Origin: Ceratothoa steindachneri
Lineage: Eukaryota > Arthropoda > Malacostraca > Isopoda > Cymothoidae
Assembly: GCA_963969495.1 (NCBI GenBank)
Contig: OZ018319.1
Coordinates: 201,887,278-201,951,277 of the forward strand
DNA length: 64,000 bases
Reading direction: 5' to 3'
Positions 1 to 11,700 of this stretch are shown here, in pieces. The notes under the pieces were generated by a model that was given only the letters and a program-made list of their open reading frames with translations, was not told the origin of the DNA and searched no databases. Both the position numbers and the translations under genes were made by a program. The first letter of the stretch is position 1, and each line of letters starts with the position of its first letter.

Positions 1-1445
1 AGCCCCATTAATCAACACCTACATCTATGCAGACAACATCTCACAGCCTAACATACCTTAATCATAACAGCAAGCAGCACACTCCAACCACATGTATACA
101 CACTAGAACACTGGCTTCATAAAAAATGCATGACATCCTCATCAGACAAATCAACATTTACCTCTTTTCACCCTAAAGAAAAACCCTACCTTTCCAGGAC
201 TTTCACTAGACACCCACATAACATTCAAAACTCCCCAACAAACATTACAAACATAGCCACAAATAAAAACAATGCTTTCAGAGCAGGGTGGGCAAATAAA
301 AAAACCCAGCCCTAAAACCCCCGGGTTTTTCAAAATTACATTTTTTTTTCAAGAAATCAATGCTACTTATCATTATTTTATTCAAAATTCATATTTATGT
401 TTATAATTTCAACAAATATGTATCAAATTAAGATTATTTCTCTGATACTGACTCATAATCCATCTCTCTTTCTACAGGTTATGGCTATCATGGGAACCCA
501 CAATTCTCGATCAGTGATCTGTTCTCACCTTAATATAATTATTAAAATAATTAATTATTATTATAAAAATAGAGATAGCTATTCTTTTTCTAAGTTATTC
601 TAATGCTTGTAGCATTTGTATTTTGAAAAACCCCAGAATAAAACCCAGGTTTTATTGGGCTTTTTCAAAATTTTGGATTTTTTGCCAACCCTGTCTCAGA
701 GCACTATCAAACATTACATTTGAACCACAGAAAGCCTCTCATCACTCTATACAAACAATCCATCAACAACACCCTAAACTACACAGCAACAGCTAGGTAC
801 CTAACCACAGACCTCTGACACTACCAAACTCCAAACCACACAAAACAATCACAGGCTGCGTATGCAGCACACCCACAGTAAATCTACATGCTGAAACAAA
901 AGTATCACTAATCAAAACAGAACTAGACATGATTGGAACCCTACACTTCAGCAGAGCATTGTCTCATCCCCACTGCAACCACCATTTGACAGCAAAGCCC
1001 CAGCACCTAGACAACAAAAAAGTCCCAGCACACCTTCCACTCCCACCACCGAACCAATTCACACTACCTTCACCCAAAGATACTTGAACACACCTCCACT
1101 AAACAGAATCCTAACCCCCCACCCCCTTAATAAACCAATCAGAGAAATCACTACACATAATACATGGAGTAATCCTTTCTAAGCTCAAGTCAAGCCACTC
1201 CACTATACTCCACCAATAAAACCACAGAATAAATCTTGCCCCAACAATCTCTAGATGCAACCAAAGTCCAGACAACACCACACACCTATTCATAGACTGC
1301 CCAAATCTCACACAACCATGCACTATACATATCTATCTTCAGGACTATAGACCAACCCAGGGTGCATTGTGGCCTTCCTAGGGGCCACTCCCCTTGCAGG
1401 AGAGGTAGGGGGGCTGGCAAGTTCTCTCATCATCATCATCACTGA
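1..1445 (+). mobile_element. Non-LTR retrotransposon (LINE) 3' remnant, RT to 3' end
   Basis: The plus strand decodes, across several frames, as the second half of a jockey/I-supergroup reverse transcriptase. Bases 1-283 resemble the catalytic motif and what follows it (ADNIS, then W-L-H-K-K, then NIATNKNNAFR). The reading resumes after the MITE at about 702 with ALSNITFEPQK and NTLNY-like pieces, then TGCVCSTPTVNLHAETKV. A C-terminal Cys/His stretch (THLFIDCPNL) lies near 1280-1320. The 3' end is marked by a short ATC repeat at 1427-1442. The 5' part lies outside the window. Many stops and frameshifts make it dead. It lies between the window edge and LINE copy A, presumably in the same BROX intron. 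The clade assignment is tentative. Confidence 0.7.
284..693 (+). mobile_element. hAT-type MITE (410 bp) inserted in a LINE
   Basis: The element begins CAGGGTGGGCAAA and ends TTTGCCAACCCTG, an imperfect terminal inverted repeat typical of non-autonomous hAT elements. The flanking 8-mers tttcagag (276-283) and tctcagag (694-701) match at 7 of 8 positions, fitting the 8-bp duplication of hAT transposases. Removing it restores continuity of the surrounding LINE reading (NNAFRA then LSNITF). The interior is AT-rich with no coding capacity. Two more copies are present (10905-12576 and 26083-26903). Confidence 0.88.
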
Positions 1446-1546
1446 TATACAAGGAATCCATACTTTTACACTTAGTCACTTTCACACATGGGAATACTTT
1501 CTTCTTTCCTTTCTTACTTGACACAAAAGTCTAGCCTCCCTCATTA
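1446..1546. other. Short unique stretch, probably BROX intron
   Basis: This stretch lies between the ATC-repeat end of the first LINE and the poly(A) end of LINE copy A. Its last seven bases, ctcatta (1540-1546), are repeated at 8384-8390 and form the target duplication of copy A. No coding content was recognised. Confidence 0.5.
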
Positions 1547-1810
1547 TTTTTTTTTAAGAGCTCATCTGGCGAATGCCTACTTGGGCATTAGTCGCCATAT
1601 TAAAAACTTGCCTAGTACTATACTAGGCTACTTTAAATCAAATTCAAAAACACAAAAAAACAAAACAAACCCAACCCAAAAATTTGTAAAAAGGAAAAGG
1701 CAATGAGCAGGAAGCAAGCTCCTGTATCAGGGGAAGGGCCCCACAGCGCAGGAACGTGCGACCTAAAAGGTAAAAAACAAACAAAAACAAACGAAACAAA
1801 AAAACCCTGG

Positions 1811-4800
1811 TTAAATAAAAGGGAGTAGGCCAGCCTCTCCCCAAAAGTCTACAAGTCCACCAGTCAATGTGCATGCACTTGTCCCAAGTACAAGGGACAG
1901 GCGGTAGCGACCCCACCCATCCCGGTACCAAAACAGGTAACGTGTGCGATGATCACCCAGACTGGGACATTCGACAAGAATGTGCCGAACAGTCTGGAGG
2001 ATGATGCAGTCATCGCAATAGGGCGCAGGCGAGCGCTCCATCAAATAGCGATGCGTCACACGAGTGTGTAAGATTCGGAGACGACAGAAAGTGACCTGAA
2101 GCAGTCGCGGCATTGAGGGATAGGTCCATCGGAACAGTCGCGACGCAATGGCACGCAACTTTAAGTTCCCTTCGACCGTCTCCCATCTTCTTTGCCAAGC
2201 AGTCCGAAGAGCTGCCCGTATTCCTGCCATGTAGTCGGTGCGAGGAAGAGCGAAACGCTGGTCCGGTCGCAGAGTCCTCGCACTCTTTGGCGCCCTCATT
2301 CCCCGCAATTCCTACATGTCCAGGAACCCAGCAGAAGATAATCTCGACATCTGCCCGGCTCGCCATAACCGTGGCGTCACGCATACCGCGAACCAGGGGA
2401 TGCGGAGATTCCAGTGCCCCGAGAGCACTCAGGGCGCTTTGTGAGTCGCTATAGATCCCAATCCGGTCTCGGAACCGGGCACGTCGCGTAATCTCCCGTA
2501 CCGAGTGGTGTATTGCCACCAGCTCGGCCGTGACGACAGACGCAGCGCCTGGCAGAGCCCCGCTGACTTCAAACAGAGGGGATACAGCGTGGAAGCCGAC
2601 CCCCTCTTGCGACTTGGAGCCATCCGTATCACGAGGTGTGCTCCAGAACGGTCGAACGCAATACTCCCGGCGCCGAACAAGCTTTGGGAGCAGAGGCGTG
2701 GCGACAAATAGCCAAATGTGGTACCCTCCAGGGTGGTGTCCTGGGCAGAACCAGGGGCGCCACCAGCCCGAGAGCTATATCTACCTCTCGAAGGAGTTTC
2801 CTGGCCCTAAACCCAAAGGGCTTAGGGTATGCCTGGCGTCTCTCGGCGGCATAGGCACCATCGAGATCAGCTGCGGATGCAGTGAGAGCTGTTGGCGACT
2901 GAGAGACGCACCGGGCTCGCGCGTACAGGCGAGTGATGCACTGCACGCAGCGAAGAGCGAGTGGCATCTCCCCAGCATCGACCAACAGGCTCTCAATGGG
3001 GGAAGTGCGGAAGGCACCAGTCGCAAGGCGAAGGCCGGTGTGGTGGATCGAATCCACCTTCCGCAATAAACGCTCGGCTGCGGATGCATAAAACTCGTAT
3101 CCGTAGTAAAGCTTCGAACGAACAAAGGATCGATAAAAAAGTAGGGCAGTAGCCCTATCAGCGCCCCAAGCGCTGAATGTCACGGAACGGAGAATGTCCA
3201 TGGCGCGGGTACAAGAGACCCTAAGGCTGCGAATATGAGCCTCCCATGTGAGGCTTCGGTCGAATACAAGACCGAGGAAACGGTGCGACTCAACCACATC
3301 CAGGCGCACCCCATTAAGAAACAAGTCTGGGTCATGGTGGAGCCGTGGATGGCGGCATAAGTGGACCACCTTAGTCTTGGCAAAGGAAAACCGAAACTTG
3401 TGTACTTCGGCATAGCGAGAGACGCGGTTCAATGCCTGTTTGAGTCAACGCTCCAGAGTTGGCATCTGGGCCGCGCCAAAAGAGATCGAAAGGTTGTCCA
3501 CGTAGAGCGTAGCGAGAACATCTTTCGGCAGCACCGAGGTGATGCCGTTGATGCTCAGGGCAAACAGTGTGACACTGAGGACACTTGCCTGCGGGACACC
3601 CTCTTCCTGCTCCTTTAGGATGGAGAGAGCTCCCCCCACCCGTACGCGGAATCGACGATCTCGCAAAAATTCAGATATAAACATTGGGAGGCGTCCCCTC
3701 GCCCCCATCATGTGGAGAGTCTCCATGATACCGTATCGCCATGCGGTATCATAGGCCTTCTCCAGATCAAAAAACACCTTGGCGTAGTGCTGTCTACAAA
3801 TGAAAGCCTCACAGACGGCATTGTCCAGTCGGAGCAGAGCATTCAACGTGGAGTGGAACTTGCGGAAGCCGCACTGTGCAGAAGACAGATGGCCTTCCCT
3901 GTCCAGGAAAAAGGCTAGTATAACATTTACCAATTTCTCCATCAACTTGCACACGCAAGAGGTTAGAGAGATTGGGCGGAAACCAGTCGGAGTAGAAGGA
4001 TCTCTCCCCGGTTTGCGAAAGGCGAGCACAGTAGCGATTTGCCAGGAATCTGGGAGAAGACCCTCCCCCCAGATCCTGTTGAACAAATCTAAGAGAAATG
4101 CCATGCCTCGCTCACCCAGGTCTCGAAGCATGGCGTACGGGACATCGTCCGGACCATGGGCGGTGTCCGCGCACGAAACGAAACTCACTCCCAGTAAACT
4201 TGTCATTGAAGAGTTCTCACGACGTGCATTGAATGCTGGCGGAGCAGCATCCCGGCTAGAGAATGCGGACAAAAGCGGTCGCGAAGGTTTCCGCCACGAA
4301 CGCGGGGTCTGAGAGTGCGGTCCCATTCTCCTGGAGAACGGGAGGGGGGTTCTGCGAGAACTTGCCCCGAATCCTTTTGACTCGCCTCCACACCTCTGCT
4401 AAAGGGGTCTTCCCGTTAAGTGAAGACACGTATGCCCGCCAAGAAGAGCGGCGGGCGTGCTTCGAAATATACCGGAACCTAGCCCTAGCCCGACGAAATT
4501 CAGCGACAGTGAAATCGTTCGGGCGGCGCTTATAGCTCATGTAGGAATAACGCTTCTGTTTCAGGGCCGTCTCACACTCGGCCGACCACCATGGGAGTGG
4601 TCGGCGTGCAAAACGACCAGACGTCCTAGGAATAGTAGTCAGGCCCGCAGCGATGAGGTTGCTGGAGAAGAACTCAACGGCCTCATCTACCGACCTAAAC
4701 TCCTTGACTGAGATAGAGAATTCAGTCATTTCCTGAAATGCAGGCCACCGCACCCGCGCCAAGCACCACCGAGGTGGGTTCTCAGGCGGCAGTTGCCCTG

Positions 4801-5540
4801 AAAATGATATTTGAATGGGAAAGTGATCACTACTATGGAGGTCATCGACCACCCCCCAAATCAAAATCTAGCTGTGCATCCAAAAAGCCCAAAGACAGAT
4901 CAAGGTGAGAAAATGAAGCAGTTCTCGGGCAGTGATGCGTAAACTCATCCACATTTAGGACACCCATCTCAAGCTCTTCAATCAGATCGGCAAAGACTTG
5001 TCCCCTGGGATTTATGAGTAATCCTCCAAGAGAGGATGTCTGCCATTTAGATCTCCAAGCAAGAGAAAGGGCCTCGGCAACCATGCCATGCGGCGGAAGT
5101 CCCCCTGCGTTGAAGTCAGCTGATGGTGGAATGTACGCAGAAATGATAGTATACCTCCTATCCAGGTGAATCTGCACAGCCTGAAAAGAGGTAGAGTGAA
5201 AAGAATAACAGAGACATCATGCCAGGTGTGAACCGCTCATCCTCCAGCCCGGCCCCCATCTCATGGTGGTGGGGTTGCAAAAACCTTATACTCCAGGAGG
5301 GTGGCAGGGGGCATGCGCCTAGCATGGTCTCCTGCAGAAAAATAGTTAACGGGAAATGGGATGGGGCGAGCCTCTGCAGCTCCTCCCAGTTGGCCTAGAG
5401 TCCATGGCAATTCCATTGAAGAAATATACCCTAGATCGGCTGAGATATAGGGGCCCTCTTCAAACAGAAGACCCTCACTGGAATGGCTGTACACTTCCCG
5501 GAGGCAGAGAGATGGGCGCTGTTGGCCAGACAATGTGGTG
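1811..5540 (-). pseudogene. LINE copy A ORF2: endonuclease, RT and RNase H (broken)
   Basis: This is the polyprotein that nicks target DNA and copies the LINE RNA. From 5' to 3' on the minus strand: endonuclease pieces near 5530-4840 (SSDHFPIQISFSG is visible near 4800-4840); a linker with a Cys/Arg-rich stretch; RT at about 4200-3430, with NYRP-like GFRPISLTS, the FDLEKAYDTAW box and GVPQASVLS; then RNase H at 2520-2290 (IYSDSQSALSAL and WVPGHVGIAGNEGA); and a Cys-rich C-terminus (CDDCIILQTVRHILVECPS) near 1960-2030. The catalytic box reads YVDN instead of the usual Y/F-X-DD. At least five frame changes separate the pieces, so no full protein can be made. The same layout is seen in the copy at 17811-25634. 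Confidence 0.85.
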
Positions 5541-7860
5541 AAGGCGCTGTTGCCTTCAAGGACTTATTGGGGGAGGTTGGGCTCGCCATGCGAGTCTTTC
5601 CCTCCCTCCGCCTAGAAACCTTAGGCGGGCATTGTGGCTTCAGGGGCAGGAGGCCCTCTTTTCGAGGATCCACGGTCTCCGAGCCACTCAGCTCACCACT
5701 AGGCGTAGGCAAATGAGCCAACTCCTTTGTTGCTGTCCTCCTTTCAGGGTAGAGCTTTAGGAACCCCGGAAGATGGCCTGGCGACCAACTTCAAGGGTGT
5801 TGCCTCATGTGAGTCTAATGACTCAGTGGAGGCGCGTGGCCGTTTCGCCTTATGGGAAACGGTCAGGCTGGGGTAAGGATAGGGAAGACCTGGTTTTAGC
5901 CAGGGCTGGGTGTGAACCCTTTGTGCCACCAGCATTACCAGGGGAAAGCCCGGTAAAGCGTAAAACTCACAGAAGGGCTCCCTATGGGTGTGGAAACAAC
6001 CGTGCTTGTTGGCCTGGATGGGCCAGGAGCAGAGGGTGCCTTTCTAACTATTGAGGCATATGACATCCCAGGCAGAGCCGGGCGCGCCAGGACCAAGTCC
6101 ATAGCCTCGAGGAATGAGAGTCAATCCTGGGCCTGAGCGGCCAGGATTTCTTTCTCAAGGAAATATGCATCACATTGCTTCAAAGAAGCAGGGTGCGGAT
6201 CACCGCAATTGACACACTTGGCCACACACAATTTGGACTTATCGTGTGCAGCCTTGGAGCAATTTACACATACTTTGGGTGACCCCGACTTTGCACATCT
6301 ACATGAGCAATTTGTATGGCCAAAGCGGTGACAGTAATAACACCTCCGTGGCAGTGGCACCAATGCCTTCATGCGGTAGCAGTACCAACTGCCACGCACC
6401 GACTCAGGGAGCTTGTCACAGTCGAATGTGATGAAGAGTGTAGGGGTGGGTCTCGAGGTTCCTCCCTGTTTTCTCATCACACATTCGACCTTGACCACCC
6501 CATGGTCGGACAGCTCTAAGGTGATGTCTTCTATGGAGTAGTCAACGAGTTCCCTCGCATAAACTACTCCTTTCACAAAGTTCATGGTAGAGTGTGGCGT
6601 CACACTCACCAGGTTGCCATCAAGTCTCTGAAGAGCACTTATCTTGGCTGCCTCAGAGGGATTCAACGCATTCGCCAGAAGGCCCCTGTCCGAGAAACAG
6701 GTCACCTTCGGCTCTCTACCAATTTCACTAGCTAATGCTCTCCTGTGATGGATCATGTTGCCCTTGGCCAATATGCTGCCATCAGTGGAGCAAATAATGA
6801 GGAAGCGTTTAAAGCCAGTGGGCTCGAAAATGCCAGGAAACATCTGAATGAGGGGGCCTAATGTTATCGAGGCTCCGCCGTGCGCCCTTTTGGTCTTAGT
6901 CTGGGGCTCCACACCCGGATGTGCCGATCTTGGCTTGGTTGCTTACCTAAGTGGTAGCAGACCCATCCATCCCCGCAGGCCCCGCAGATGGAGAGGAACC
7001 CCCCCCCCCCCCCAGTCTTTTTACTTGTTTTTTCTTTTTTGGAGAGGAAGGTGGGGAATGAACCCACTTCTCCCCTCCGCTGGTAGGAGCCTCCAGGCCA
7101 GATGGACCGGCCTCAGCCAGGTCCTTCTCCAAGATGGAGAAGGTCCTGGCAGTCGCAGGGGCACCGGTCGGAGGAGATCCCTCTCCTCTTTGTACTGCCT
7201 TGGAAACCCTAGCCATTTGAGGAGGACCTTGCATAGGGGCAGACTTGAGTTTGGTGCTTGGCGCAGAGCCACGATTCGCTCCCATGGAAGGCCCTACTGT
7301 CTGAGGCTGGGTTGCCTCAAGGACTATGTCTATCTCAGGAAGGGCCTCCAGTTAGCCATCCCTCCCCCGAGGACATCACAGGTCCTATTGTCAGGAGTGT
7401 CATTAGTCATGTCTGGGGAGGCACAGGCCTTCATCCCCGCTAAGTTTAAAATTCTAGCCAGCAGCTCTTTTGAGGGAAGCGAACGAAGGGGCCTGGCTTC
7501 CCTCTCCCCCCTAAGGGGGTTTGCCATACCGAGCCGCTTCAATGGGGAGCAGTCAGCTATGGGTTGCCTGCTGGCTTTCTTGGCAGTCCCCTTGCAAAGA
7601 AAAGGGGGGACTGCCACTGGGAAGAGGGAGTTGCCCAAAAGCACCTCCAGAGAAGGGGGTGAGGGGGAGTCCCATACATCCGTAGGTGAAGGAGAGGAGT
7701 AAGCCTCCTCTCCAGTTGAAGAGTTATAGAGAGTCCCCTGGGAAACCACAGGGAGGTGAACCTCCATTTTCTCTGTGGAGCTGCCTGAGGGCGGCTCCGT
7801 TGTTCTTAAAGGGAAAATTGGGAGAGATTTTTGTTTTTCTAAGTTTTCATTCATGGGCAT
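5430..7860 (-). pseudogene. LINE copy A ORF1 (CCHC nucleic-acid-binding protein), broken
   Basis: ORF1 proteins of this LINE group coat the element RNA. The N-terminal Ser/Pro-rich part is read at 7860-7330. The conserved middle part is open at 6912-6121 and contains a PTLFITFDCDKLPESVR segment followed by three Cys clusters (CYYCHRFGHTNCSC, CVNCSKAAHDKSKLC, CVNCGDPHPASLKQC). The C-terminal Pro/Lys-rich tail follows in another frame to about 5430. It is colinear with the intact 814-aa ORF1 at 22661-25105 but carries several frameshifts and a stop after the zinc-knuckle region. Confidence 0.85.
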
Positions 7861-8390
7861 GGTGACCCTCTTTTTCTTACAGGAAGCAAACGCTCATCAC
7901 CCCCGCAGTAGCCCACTCTGTAAAGGGTGCGTACGGGCCTGGCAGAGCCAGGTGGCACGATTTAAGGCCACCCCTCCCACCTGGCAGCCTTCTGCATGAC
8001 AGCTCCACCTTGGGCATGGCGTAAAAATATAGATAATGAAGTGAGAAGGATAGGGTATGTGAGGAAGGTATGGGTGGGGATGAAGCAGGTTGTTAAAAAC
8101 CCACCATCCCAAACCGGAGATCAGGGGTTAGGGAACATTGTCCCCTCCCCCCTCAGCCCTGATCAAGGATAGTTGGCTGAGAAGGAGGTCAGCATCTACC
8201 CTAGGAAATTAGAGGCTGACCAGAGAAAGTTGTAGGAGAGGTTGTATGAAAAGCAAGGAAACAGGGAGGAAACATAAGTGTCTGAAGGAAAGAGATGAGG
8301 CTAAGCTGGGGTCAGACAGGGTGCTGAGTCCCATCAGTATGGCGGCCAGGATGGCAAATCACCGCCCCCTTTACAGGAGGGGACTCATTA

Positions 8391-8578
8391 AGAAATAAAT
8401 CTCGTTCAAACTTCAGAAAAGTGCACTAACCAATAGCAGTATAGTAATTAAAAGGCGAATAGCAGTATAGTATTAAAAATAAAGGAATCATAGCAGTATA
8501 CTATTAAAAAGAAATTACTAAAGCAGTTTACTATTAAAAAGTGACTAATAGCAGTGTACTATTTCAAATAAAATTTAC
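8391..8578. repeat. Degenerate short tandem repeat in BROX intron
   Basis: The motif (t)agcagt(a/g)ta(g/c)tattaaaaa recurs about four times with roughly 40-bp spacing between 8440 and 8565, next to the exon 4 donor site. No coding capacity is seen. Confidence 0.6.
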
Positions 8579-8757
8579 CTTCCTGAGCTTCAGCTGTAGT
8601 TTGATTGAGATAAGCAGTTTGGACACGAGGGTCAGAATCCATTCCAGCAGTTGGTCTCTCAATCAACTTATCAACCCACTCACTTTGTACATATTTTAAT
8701 ATTCCAGCACCTCTTCGTAGGCTACGGTGAACTTCTTTGGAATCATCCATAGTAACT
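8579..8757 (-). CDS. BROX: BROX coding exon 4
   Basis: The acceptor is TTTTTTAAG|AGTTACT and the donor is CAGGAAG|GTAAAT. It encodes VTMDDSKEVHRSLRRGAG through AYLNQTTAEAQE, after which BROX continues with the conserved segment that follows AEAQE. It ends in phase 1. The next exon is not in the window: the following 8.5 kb is LINE sequence. Confidence 0.92.
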
Positions 8758-11700
8758 CTTAAAAAATTGAAACATTGTAGTAATGGATAGAAGGTAGAAA
8801 TAAATTTGAATTTCCAAAAATAAAACAAGTTTCAAAAATAATCAGATCTTTAATCATGACAACATAATAACTAGTGAGTATTCAAACTATGAGACCTAAG
8901 ATTGTACAAGGTCCTTGATAAAATAAACAATAAAAAATATATACAGAAAAGTTCATGAATCCAAAAATTTATTTTGATTATGAACCAGACCCCTCCCCAA
9001 TATTAAGGGGTACCAAATTATTTTTACAAAGAGGTGCTTACTCTTCTTGAGATGAAACCTTTACTGCATGTTTTGTATACCAAAAGGCAGCATTTTGTAG
9101 CACAGACACAAGCTCAAAAACTGCATCATGGTGAGTTCTGCAAATAATATGATTTTATTAAAATAATAAAAATTTAAATATTTTCTATCCTATTTTAGTC
9201 ATTTAATTTTTTTTAAGTAACTCTTACTGTCAATATTTAATTTTCAAAAAAGATAGTGCAAGCCAACAATGGCATCAACTCCTCTTGCAAAGATGACATT
9301 AGAAACCCAAACTCCAATCCAGACATCTGTGCAGAGCAAGCACAACAATATATTACACAGCCACAAGTATGGCTGAAACAATAACATGTTGCTGCTTCAA
9401 AATACACCAGCACATTCAATACTCACCACCAGTAATAAGCACCTCAGAAACAGCTCTCATGACTCGAGTGCATATATAAAGACTGCTGCGGCCTTCACCC
9501 TGAATTACACATACATAGACTTGACAGCACACCAAACATCTGCCCAAAATGCCAAGCTAATGAACACACAATATTAAATTGTTCTGCTTGATCAGAGCAA
9601 AGATGCCAACAGATCACATTCTATACCTCAATCTTTGAATGTGATTATTCCTCTGCCACTCAACTACTTCAAGAATGAAAATGAAGGCTGATACCTCAAA
9701 CTAATTACATGCAATTATTTGTAAATTTCAAAAAAGTTGGGACCATGTTGCTCCTTACTTACTCTGGTGCTGTGCCCAACATCGAATTAGTCCATCGAAA
9801 CCGGATAGCATGCCTCAGTTTGCTCCACCCAGAGCCTGTTTCTTCTGGTGGAAATATAAGTCCTCGAAGTAAAGAAAGGTACAGAGTCAAAGCTGGTTCA
9901 AAGTTATCAATTTCATGGTTTGCATTTTGAGTGAGTTCAAGTAAACGCAATCGAGCTTGCTTTAAGTCACTGGAAAAAAATTACAAAAGGATGAAGACTC
10001 AAAATGAATTAACTTTTGATCAGCCTAGACTGTTACATTATCTCAAAACGAGGTGTTAATAAATAGCTGTTAGCTTTCCCATCTCCTTCTTTAGTCGTAT
10101 TCTGTAATATAAAAGTTGGGGTTGTAGAATACCAGGTTTATAAGGTCGGTTTGAATGGCATTATCCCATGGTAAGTAACCTTGAGTATGGTTTTAGGGGT
10201 TATATTCTCATACTTTTATGTACCTCTCATAATAGTGAAAATTAGTTTCTAATAACTGTATTACCAAAAGAAGGGCAAAATTCACCACTGGCTCCAGGCA
10301 GTGAATCTTGTTCTATGAATAATATTATATTTGGAGGATTGTATGCTATCCAGCCCCAATAACTATAGTTTGCTCTCCAAGCCTAAGGGCCTATATCTTC
10401 CACACTACCACTTTATAGATCTCTCCTCACCAATTTTATGTGATATCCTTCATTTTTGCACTTTAAATTTGAACTAGTGTGTTAAGGTTTACAAGCAGCA
10501 AATTAGGGTTTTGTCCTTGCTTGATATTTAACTTCCAATAAGATAACATTTTCTTTATATTTGTTTTTTGCATCTATCAAATTGTCTTAATCTAAAATAT
10601 AGGAGGTTTCAGGTAAATTGATACAAATTGTTTGTACACAAGAAAAGAGAATTTACATAAATACATAGACTACAAAAGCATTCAAAATGGCTACCATCTG
10701 CCTTCAAGAAATTCTCCAGGTGGAACCTGAACTGGTTACAAGACATGGTTAGGAAGTCCATGTCACTAGATGGCATTACCTCCACATTGGAGACCCTCAG
10801 ATATCTTAGTACTGCAGGAAGCCTTATACATTCTTCTCAAGGCTCAACACAAAATAATCAAGGAGGTTGCAATTGGGGTAGCTGGGTGGCCACAAGTCTG
10901 GGAACAGGGTTGGCAAATCAAAAATCCAGCCTTAAAACCTCCCGGTTTTACTACTTTTGGGGGGAGGGGGGGTCCAAGTGAAATGACAAAAAAAAAAACA
11001 AGCATTTTTTTTATCAAGAAATGAATGTTACTTAGTATTATTTTATTCAAAATGCATATTTATGTTTGTCAAAGAGAGATTGAGTAAGATTTTGTTTAAA
11101 GGAGTCATGTGAAACGGGTTATTGGGAAGAGCAATGTCTTACACCCCGTCGGCAAACTTCTGGTGAGAGGAGCAGAGAATTTCTTCAGTTCAATTGGACA
11201 TCAAAACCCTGCCGCCGAGCTATAAACGTTGAAGCAGTGAGGCAAGGCTTAATTGCTTCTGTTAGCAAATATAGGAGTTATGGCAAACACCTATATATTC
11301 CCCGTCACAAAATTAATCAAGCAAGTATTCCATCAGAATCTGCAAAGGAAGAGGCCTGAAGATGTAACCCCCCCCCCCTTGGAGAAGCCCCCAGGTCATG
11401 GTGGTGAGCTGTCTCTACATTGCTCCTGAGTGAGCCAAGCCCCGAAAAGACAGAAGGTATTCGGCGGCCTCTTTAAAGATGTTTATGGAATCATCCACTG
11501 ACAGTGCATATCCTTGAGAAATAGAGCAGGGTGTCATACTGGCCTGCAGCTAGGATCTTATTTTGGAATGATTGCGTCAGGATTGAAGGACCCATCCAGA
11601 AGAAGTACAGTCTCAGCCCCACAGGAGTTTTCCCCCTCAAGTATCTACAGGAGAATCTTCCCATTTTGAGCATCTACTTGGAGACCTCTTCCCCAAAATA

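Larger units (their letters stand above)
1547..8383 (-). mobile_element. I/Nimb-type LINE, copy A, full length but decayed
   Basis: On the minus strand this 6.8-kb element has a 5' UTR (about 8383-7870), ORF1 with CCHC zinc knuckles, ORF2 with APE endonuclease, RT and RNase H, a 3' UTR (1810-1556) and a poly(A) tail read as T at 1547-1555. The target duplication ctcatta (1540-1546 and 8384-8390) shows a complete retroposition event. An RNase H domain after the RT places it in the I/Nimb group of the jockey supergroup; the exact clade is uncertain. Both ORFs have many frameshifts. It lies in the same orientation as BROX, downstream of BROX exon 4. It is markedly GC-richer than the surrounding intron. 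Confidence 0.9.

Noticed and set aside
2530..4312. Plus-strand ORFs (179, 170 aa) opposite LINE copy A
   Set aside because: Antisense of LINE ORF2; composition follows the minus-strand RT.
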